DNA of 64,000 nucleotides from Buxus sempervirens (taxonomy: Eukaryota > Streptophyta > Magnoliopsida > Buxales > Buxaceae): positions 20,694,048 through 20,758,047 of the forward strand of contig OX387194.1 of the NCBI GenBank assembly GCA_947561395.2. The letters run 5' to 3'. The translations under genes and the position numbers were made by a program. A model generated the notes under the pieces. The model did not search any database. It was not told the DNA's origin and saw only the letters and a list, made by a program, of their open reading frames with translations. Below, in pieces: positions 57,191-64,000 of the stretch (its first letter is position 1; each line of letters opens with the position of its first letter).

Positions 57191-58472
57191 AAATCTCGAA
57201 AATTCTGGAATTTTGTGAATTTTCAAACTACATTCAATTAACACCAATCCAACTTCTCATGTCACTTCGAAAACATGTAATATCATCCTCCAAACTTACT
57301 AGATTATACTAAACACATCAAAACATTGTTTTACAATAAATCTCATACAAAATCAACTAAAAATAATACTTTACTCATACTTTACAGTTTTATGAACTTT
57401 GTATGAAATCCTTCATACCTATGAATAAATCAATATCAAATATAGAGTTTTGCTTCTAAATCATCACACATACTTTTCAAATCACTCTTAAACAATTAAA
57501 TATAAAAACCATGCATCTATTAAACAAAAAGGGTGTTACTACTTGCCTTAAGAACACAAAATCCTTCTTTTCTAATAAACCTCAAGGTAAAGCCAATTTT
57601 TTGAAATTTTCGCACAACTCTAGGGATCTCCAAACGCAATATCCATCTTTAAGATTGAAGAACCACCAGTTAAGAACAAAACTCCGAATTTGAGGCCAAT
57701 CAAACAGTTGATCGTCTCTAGATCGCCGTTTGATGGATGCTGGTCGGAAATTTCTGCAACTTTTCTTTTTCTCTAAAGTCTCTTATTCTCTCTCTATTTT
57801 TTCAGTCGCGTGCACCACTTTTCTCTCCTCTTTTCTTTACGTGTTTAAATTAATGGAAACCCCAAATCTTCCCTAATGCCTTCCTTTTATAGATTCACCC
57901 AACTAGGATTCCTAATTTTATTTGGAAAACTTCCCTATTTCATCATAACTCTCCTTCCCTATTTCATCACAACTCTCCTTCTAATTCTATTTTTCTTTAT
58001 TTTCGTACTAATTTAATTCATTATTTTAAAATATTACTAAAACACTCCAAAACTCCTCTTATCCTCAAATTTAAGGCCCCTAATTAAGTATAATTACAAT
58101 TAGGTCCTTTTCTCATCTTTTAAACTTTAAATTAAGCTACTTAAATCCAAATTTAATCTAACTTAAATTTAATTAATTATTTCAATTCTAATAATTATTT
58201 AATTAATTAATTTAGTAATTGGCCATTGGGAAAAGACTAAAATACTCTTTTTCTTTATTATACTATATTTAACCATTAGATTCATTTCAAAATTTCTAGA
58301 TTTTAATCTCCTCATTATTTCTTCTCATAATATGAGTATAGATTATAATTTCAATCTCCCAAATATTTAGATTAAATATTTATCCTCCAATATTTCAAAT
58401 TTATTTATTTTATTTCTTTTAATATTTAGATTTAAAATTATATTATTATTTTCTAAAATTCAATATCCTACA

Positions 58473-58505
58473 ATTCAGAAATTAGAGGACATGCTCAGGT
58501 GTTGT
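58473..58505 (+). pseudogene. 33-base integrase sliver of Tekay-1 between two solo LTRs
   Basis: The sliver consists of the right ATTCA duplication of J, a stretch reading KLEDMLR in the integrase frame, and the left GTTGT duplication of K. It continues the frame that stops at 38645 and resumes at 60967, which shows J and K landed separately 28 bases apart in the target. Confidence 0.9.
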
Positions 58506-59393
58506 TGTGACGCTCCGGAACCGGACATGTTCATTAAAGCTATATGCCAGCTCCTAGACATCAAGTAAGGTCCCAGTAGCACTTCCTAAACCCGATTGAC
58601 CAGTTAACATCTGAATGCACTAAAATTTAAAACAAAATAAAATAAATAAAGCGTGGGTGTAAGTGTTGACAAAATCTAAACCTATATATACATATCCAAA
58701 TAAAAGTCTACAGATACAGTTTCACTAAGTTTCACACACACTCTCTCTATAAACAATATTTACATGATCCAAAAAGATAGAAAAACTATAAAAGAAAAAT
58801 CTTTAGTCCTAGCCAGGAAAATAATAATCCTCTAGACGATAGACATCTGAATCATTATCTCTGTCTACCCCAGCACGTACTCGCTCTGCAGAATTTTCTG
58901 AAAACAAAACCGATAAAACAAAACGCGTGAGAATTTCTTCCCCTTAAGTAGCAAATGCATGCTAAATACAATTTATGCAGATTATAATATAATATAGCAG
59001 TTAAATTCTTATTCAAACAATCTCCGAAAGTTCAGTAATTTCAGTAGTATTCAAGAGTCATAGTATAACGAGAAGATAAAATCAAAATCAATCCAAACCA
59101 CGGTATTAGTAAACCACAATCAATTATAAAGATGGGTCAATATAGGACTCGTGGATTAGAATACCTTGGGTGATTTAACACTAGTGTCCAATTCGCCACC
59201 TCACAGCTTACAAGGAAAGACCTCACTAGGGTCGCCCTTCCAAAGCAGAGTACTCACTCATGAGTTGGAAAGTACAATCCAATCAACTAGTTAGTAGGAG
59301 TTAGTGATTATAGCATATTTGAATATAATAAACCATCAAGTTGACCTCACAGGTTGCTATAGCTCACCCGCACAGAGGGTGGCCTTAATTTTG

Positions 59394-59880
59394 TGGTGGA
59401 TGCAAGTTCACTACCCCCGACTCCTCACGAACTAGGGTGAACGGCCGTCCACTACCCACAAATTAGTGAAACGCATGTTGGACAAGAGTATTAATTCCAC
59501 ACAAGTCAAAAGACACACCATCTGGCTTAGACATGGATCCAACTCTACAACCAAGCCCACTAGACCATAAAAACAAACCACTGTTTCCATATACTAAATT
59601 ATAAACAATCTCACAATTCTGAGCTTCTGGGTGAATTTAGGTTTACTACCCACAATGCCTTAAAGCATGTGGTGAACTTGAGTTCACTACCTCTGGAATC
59701 CATATTTGTGGTGGATGCAGGTTCACTACCCCCAGTTAGGGTGAACAACAGTCCACCACCCCCAACTAAGGTGAACATCAATCCACTACCCACAAATATC
59801 CACGTCTATGGTGGATGCAAGTTCACTACCCCCAGCTCTCATAGCAAGGGTGAACGACAATCCACTACCCACAGAATCAA
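59394..59880. repeat. Minisatellite of LTR K
   Basis: GTGGATGCAAGTTCACTACC and the paired phrase GGTGAACNNCNNTCCACTACC recur three to five times (for example 59396, 59717, 59812) with spacers of variable length. Confidence 0.8.
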
Positions 59881-60204
59881 CATGCCATATATTATACTTG
59901 TACAATTCATAGATAAAACCATTTCCAAATCATCTCAATGTAAGTGTTATTAGATCTAATTATTTACTAAAGATCACTTCTATATAGAAAATGTATAATT
60001 TATGTCATAATTTAGGGTTTTCACTGATTATTAATTTCTAACTCATTTTGTGACTAAACATTAATTATTTACCAAACTACGAACTCACTTTTGATTACAA
60101 TATACATTAAGCACTCAAACTAAATTTTATTATTCAATTGACTAAACCTTAACAATTTATTATGATGTGAACTAATTTATAATTAAAATATCATTCTTTT
60201 ATAT

Positions 60205-60350
60205 AGGGCACTTGGCTTGGTCGCTTGGGCGACTAAGCTAGGTGCCCCTTTTAATGGATTTAACATGGTTGCTTGGCCCATCGCCTGGGTGATTGTGTTG
60301 AGCGACCCTTATAGTTTTTGGTCGCTTGGCTCTGATGCTAAGCGACCAGA
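60205..60350. repeat. Hairpin module of LTR K (arm word GGTCGCTT)
   Basis: GGTCGCTT (60320-60327) pairs perfectly with AAGCGACC (60340-60347). GGTCGCTTGGGCGACTAAGC lies near 60218, with further GCTTGG/GCGACC words between. Confidence 0.8.
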
Positions 60351-60966
60351 AAACCCCAAATTTACGGAGCCTCTGTTCTCCTGATTTTAAGCTACAAAAC
60401 CAATTTTTTTCACTCTAAATCACTTAACAAACATTAACAAGCATGCAAGAATCAAAGCCTAACAACCTACCACTCGATTTATGCAACATAATTCGTTCGA
60501 TCCAAATCAAAACGTTTGAACTACCGAAATCTCGTTTGAAACAAAACGAACAGTATTTTTCTGTTGAAACCAAAACTTCTACACAATCTAAGAGTAAAAG
60601 ATGCTACTTACAACGGGTTATAGATCTGGCCTCTTCTTTTTCCCCTTCTTCCTTTGCTCTCCTTCCCTCTCTTTCTGTTCTTTCTTTCACCGACTTTCGA
60701 CAAGCAACCAGAAAGTTCTGGGTTTGTCGGATAAACCTATAACTAACCTAAACCAACCAAACCGGTTTTACTTAAAATGAACCGACCCAACCAAACCAAA
60801 CCCAAATCAATTAAACCGGTTCACTTAAAGTAAACCAACCTGAACCAAACCAAACCACCAAACCAAAGGGTTTCTTTTAAGTTTGATTTAATTAATCAAA
60901 TTAAATAATTTAACCTTTATTTACTTTTAATTAAAATTACTTAAAATTTCAGGATCTTACAGTTGT

Positions 60967-61240
60967 GTTCTAGATTGGGGTGATAGTTGGAGTAAGCATT
61001 TGTCATTAGTAGAATTTGCTTATAATAACATTTATTAGGCAAGCATTTAGATGGCATCATTCGAGGCATTGTATGGTAGAGCATGTAGATCACCTGTATG
61101 TTGGGAGGAAGTTGGAGAGAGGCAGTATCTTAGTCCCTAGATGGTGCAAGATAGTGTGGAGACAGTGAATTTGATCAGATAGAGACTGCTTACAGCTCAG
61201 AGTCGTCAGAATAGCTATGGAGACACTAGGAGAAGTGAGT
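60967..61240 (+). pseudogene. Tekay-1 integrase, C-terminal part
   Basis: Reads VLDWGDSW, LSLVEFAYNN, then, with stops at positions where relatives have Gln, Gly or Glu, EALYGRACRSPVCWEEVGERQYL and LLTAQSRQNSY. This is the GPY-side end of Tekay/Del integrase. It breaks off at about 61240; the chromodomain and 3' LTR that should follow are not in the window. Confidence 0.83.
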
Positions 61241-61302
61241 TAAAAGCGCAACCCAAAGTATTGATAATACACCAAACCAAAGTGTAAACAAGCTACTAAG
61301 TA
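61241..61302 (+). other. Unclassified repeat, left of solo LTR
   Basis: Short non-coding stretch that continues at 62749 once the solo LTR and its TGTAA duplication are removed. Confidence 0.4.
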
Positions 61303-61307
61303 TGTAA

Positions 61308-62743
61308 TGTAGAATCCTAAATTTTAGAAAAATAATAATATAATTTTAAAAATTGAATGTTATGAAAAGACATAATGAGGAGATTAAATATGGAAATTTT
61401 GGAATAAATCTAATGGTCAAATATAGTATAATAATGAAAAAGGATATTTTAATCTTTTCCCAATGGCTAATTATTAAATTAATTAAATAAATAATAATTA
61501 GAATTGAAATAAACAATTAGACTTAAGTTGGATGAAATTGGATTTAAGTAGCCTAATTTAGAGTTTAAAAGATGAGAACAGGACCTAATTGTAATTATAC
61601 TTAATTAAGGGCCTTAAATTTGAGGATAAAAGGAGTTTTGGGGTGTTTTAGTAATATTTTAAAATAAGGAATTAACTTTTGGGTTGAGACTTGGATTTCC
61701 TTTATGTATCTTGGAGTTAACTTGTGGATTATTGATGATGTTTTAAGTATCTAAAAGAACATGTTTGAGTATTTGATTGTCTTTTGTTTAGCGGGCATAG
61801 CTGGTTATGGATTCATAGTTTAGCTAGATAGTGAAGTAGGTCGTTCTTTGTTTAGTTAATCCTATAGTCCATTTATGCATTTTAGTCCATGTATTTCAGC
61901 AATTCTTTTCCTTTATCCGTGTATTTCGGTGGGAAGTTGGAACTCATAGCAATCATATTCCTTGATATGTGTATCTCGGTGGGAATTTGTGGTTGTACAT
62001 GCCAACCTTAATCCCTGTATCTGGATGGGTACTCCCCTATGTTGTAGTTTGTGTATCTCGGCCAACATATGTCGAGATGTGGCATTTGGAATCGGGTTTT
62101 TAATTTTCACAAATGTCCTATTTCACGAGTCTTGTGATGTCATAAATTGTGGTGTGCTGATTGTATTATGTAAATATTGATTATTGGTTTTACTTTGCAA
62201 ATATGTGGTTTTGGATTCATGATATATTATTCTTGGATATTTGGTATTTGGATTTATCATTGGAATCTCATGGAAAAGGATTTCAAACTATAGACTGTTT
62301 TCTTTCATGCATGTTACTGCTTGCTGAGATTTTATATCTCACCCCTTGTTTTCAATATTTGTTTTTAGATACTTTTGGAGAGGACGTGCAAGTTGGGGTA
62401 GATAATACAAAGGGTACAATAAAGGACCTTGTATGAGCACTTTATAGCTTATTGGTTTTCTTTTATATTTTGTTAGGAGTTGTTTATTTTTTTTAGGGAT
62501 TTGTTAGAGAGATGATGAGTAGTTAGTTTACCCTTTTGAGTTCAAATTTCATGTATTGAGTTAAGAAGTTTATTTTAAGGATTATTAGCACTTTTATATT
62601 GAATTAATGAAAGAGTTGTTTAAATTTTGGCGTACTCTGATTTACCTTTATCTCATTTATACTCTCGTTCTTCATTGCTTTATTATCATTCAAGTAATGC
62701 CTTGATCTGTTGAGAAAAAAACTATCGGATCCGGGGTGTTACA
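61308..62743 (+). mobile_element. Short solo LTR (Tekay type, 1436 bp)
   Basis: Starts TGTAGAATCCTAAATTTTAG and ends ATCCGGGGTGTTACA, flanked by perfect TGTAA duplications (61303-61307 and 62744-62748). It shares CCTAATTGTAATTATAC, GCGGGCATAGCTGG and the box CATGCATG...ATTTTATATCTCACC with the longer Tekay-type LTRs, but lacks their hairpin module, so the middle is deleted. It contains GTGTATCTCGGTGGGA repeats (about 61917-62060). Confidence 0.92.
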
Positions 62744-62748
62744 TGTAA

Positions 62749-63931
62749 GGAAGTGAGGTAAAAGTAGAATCACAAACAAAAGACAAGATTTAACATGGTT
62801 TGGCACTAAGGCCTATGTCCACGAGCAATCCGGAAAGATGGAAATCCACTATCAATGGAAAAGGTTATAGCAAGAGAGGATTTAAAAGACTTACCTCTCT
62901 ACAAGCTTGATATATAAACCATTCACTTAACTCCCGCACTTGCAGCCTTCCACAATGTGTTTGTAACCCCAAAACTACTATGAAAGAACCCCCAATTACC
63001 TTGGAACAACTCTTGCAAAAGATGGAATGGTGAAAACCATTGTAGAGAAAACCTTTGTTTATTTTCTCTATTTCTCTCCCCTTCTTCTCTTCTAATATAA
63101 CCCCATCTAGTGTCTTATAAACCCATATAAGAAAAACCCCTCTTTCATGTACCACACTGATGGAATATAACTTCAATGTTATACCCCCCATACAAAATAA
63201 CAAATCCAAGAGAAGAAAAAAGAGATAAAAGGAGATTTTGTATCACCTCTCAACACATAACATGCTGCAATGCCTAGAAACTAGAAATGTAGTGGAAATG
63301 TTTTCATTGTTTTCTATGAGTTTATTACCTCTCCAATCATCAAGCTTGAAATGGAATGAAGCAACGAATGAAAAATCCAGAGTAATCTATAGAAACATAA
63401 AAGTACAGAGGAGTTTTTTTTTTTTTTGAATTTGGTTATACGGTTCGGTCATGCATAGTCAAACTCTATCTTTTTATTTTACTTTTTTTTATGCTTCCCT
63501 TCACCAAGCTCCCTTAATGCATCAAAAAAAAAAAAAAAAAAAAAAACAACAACAAGAGATGTCATTTTAAAACAACTAAACTTCGAGTTGCATGCTATTG
63601 CAGAGAAAAAAAATAAAAATGTAAATTGTGGTGACATTGAAACAGAGCATCCGAATCGCTGCACTTTCTCTCATCCTTTTATAGTAATTTCATCAATTCC
63701 TTTCTATTTTCATGAGACTAGCCAAATCTGAAATGAACAATATGAAGATAAAATATACCTGAGTGGATAATATCTTGTCAAGACTTTCGCAATCCGGCCT
63801 TTGAACCTTCCACGGTGGTTCTAATCTCTCTCGCGGATGATTTGTGCCTTTTTTTTCCTCTCCAGTTGTTCTCTTACTTGCTCCTGCTTTCAGCGAGAAG
63901 CTCTCCTCTATTCATAAAGGAGAGGCACCTC
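62749..63931 (+). other. Unclassified repeat and low-complexity DNA
   Basis: It includes the phrase AACATGGTTTGGCACTAAGGC, then CCTATGTCCACGAG, which resembles a phrase shared by many dispersed plant repeats. T and A runs occur at 63416-63427 and 63524-63546. No coding frame is recognisable, and I cannot classify the repeat. Confidence 0.4.
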
Positions 63932-64000
63932 TTAGGCTGTGTTTGGGATTGCTTAATTAAGTGCTTATTTTGACTTTTAACTTAATTAAGCACTTATTTA
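63932..64000. mobile_element. MITE-like end, cut by the window border
   Basis: TAGGCTGTGTTTGGGATTGC is followed by CTTAATTAAGTGCTTATT and, 13 bases on, CTTAATTAAGCACTTATT, forming fold-backs. GGCTGTGTTTGG-type starts are common among plant hAT-type MITEs. The other end lies outside the window. Confidence 0.45.

Larger units (their letters stand above)
38646..58472 (-). mobile_element. Solo LTR J (Tekay type, reverse), carrying E+
   Basis: On the plus strand it starts TGTAACGCCATGGATCTGG and ends AATTCAATATCCTACA, flanked by perfect ATTCA duplications (38641-38645 and 58473-58477) inside integrase. Removing E+ leaves about 3.05 kb. The reverse of the conserved CATGCATG/ATATCTCAC box lies at about 39055-39092 and a GGGCGCT/GAGC module at 56935-57190. 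Confidence 0.88.
58506..60961 (-). mobile_element. Solo LTR K (Tekay type, reverse, 2456 bp)
   Basis: Starts TGTGACGCTCCGGAACCGG and ends AATTTCAGGATCTTACA, flanked by perfect GTTGT duplications (58501-58505 and 60962-60966). It contains a minisatellite (59394-59880), a GGTCGCTT hairpin module (60205-60350) and the reverse conserved box (about 58925-58965). Confidence 0.92.
20750..61240 (+). mobile_element. Tekay-1: Tekay/Del-like Ty3/gypsy chromovirus with nested insertions
   Basis: The 5' LTR region (about 21366-23421), PBS (23426), gag (23557-24032 plus 35193-35960), protease/RT/RNase H (35961-37850) and integrase (38020-38645, 58473-58505, 60962-61240) form one element in order and orientation. 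It is split by three solo LTRs (M, J, K) with perfect target duplications. Integrase motifs (LVEFAYNN, EALYGR, CRSPVCWEEVGERQYL) are those of the Tekay/Del group. The 3' end of pol, any chromodomain and the 3' LTR are missing. A reverse-strand LTR fragment at 20750-21365 precedes the 5' LTR. Confidence 0.8.

Noticed and set aside
1..64000. tRNA, rRNA or organelle-derived genes
   Set aside because: I looked for cloverleaf-like segments, rRNA phrases and plastid gene motifs by eye and saw none; only PBS-like tRNA-complementary words occur.

Overview
The window is nuclear DNA of a flowering plant: a heterochromatin-like, repeat-filled intergenic stretch with no confidently intact cellular gene. 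The case for a plant rests on the element families present: an Athila-type Ty3/gypsy element, a Tekay/Del-like chromovirus, hAT transposase debris ending in the plant-typical HSFW tail, and long plant LTRs whose PBS-like sites match tRNA-iMet or tRNA-Arg. I cannot name the species.

Layout. 1-2113: AT-rich DNA and a hAT-like remnant with GATACG-rich ends. 2114 to about 9612: a 5'-truncated, decayed Athila-type element (gag end, protease, RT, RNase H, integrase, long spacer, polypurine tract, 3' LTR). About 9613-15097: unassigned AT-rich DNA holding one GC-richer exon-like island at 13916. 15098-20749: a Ty3/gypsy element (gypsy-1) with a short LTR, PBS, gag and a piece of pol, interrupted by a 1 kb insertion that itself carries a long solo LTR (A). 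20750 to about 61240: a Tekay-like element (Tekay-1) and everything nested in it. 61241-64000: an unclassified repeat split by one more solo LTR, then a MITE-like end.

The Tekay-1 block resolves into a consistent Russian doll, because nearly every insertion ends in perfect 5-bp target-site duplications (TSDs). Gag is split by solo LTR M (24033-35187, TSD AGAGG), which contains long LTRs B (24970-28817, TSD GCTGC), C and D. Integrase is split twice: by solo LTR J (38646-58472, TSD ATTCA) and, 33 bases later, by solo LTR K (58506-60961, TSD GTTGT). J contains E+ (39885-56654, TSD GTATG). E+ contains E- (41733-48072, TSD CTAGA) and F (48085-55108). E- contains N (42332 to about 45861); F contains L (48375-50727, TSD TCAAA) and G (from 51048). 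Removing these insertions restores net LTR lengths of about 2.2-3.1 kb (Tekay-like LTRs) and 2.8-3.8 kb (the LTR family beginning TGTAAGCACC, here called TAAG).

The most unusual observation is that nearly every one of these long LTRs, in both families, carries compact arrays of short hairpins at matching places. Within one LTR the hairpins share the same arm word; between LTRs the word differs completely (for example AACCGTA, GTAGCCGACC, GACCGAAATT, CCCGTA, GCGCTGAC, GGTCGCTT). Position and fold-back design are conserved while sequence is not. I know of no description of such a system. A second position-conserved but sequence-variable minisatellite, and a 1.3 kb array built on GGTACC in one LTR, add to the picture of fast-evolving LTR modules.
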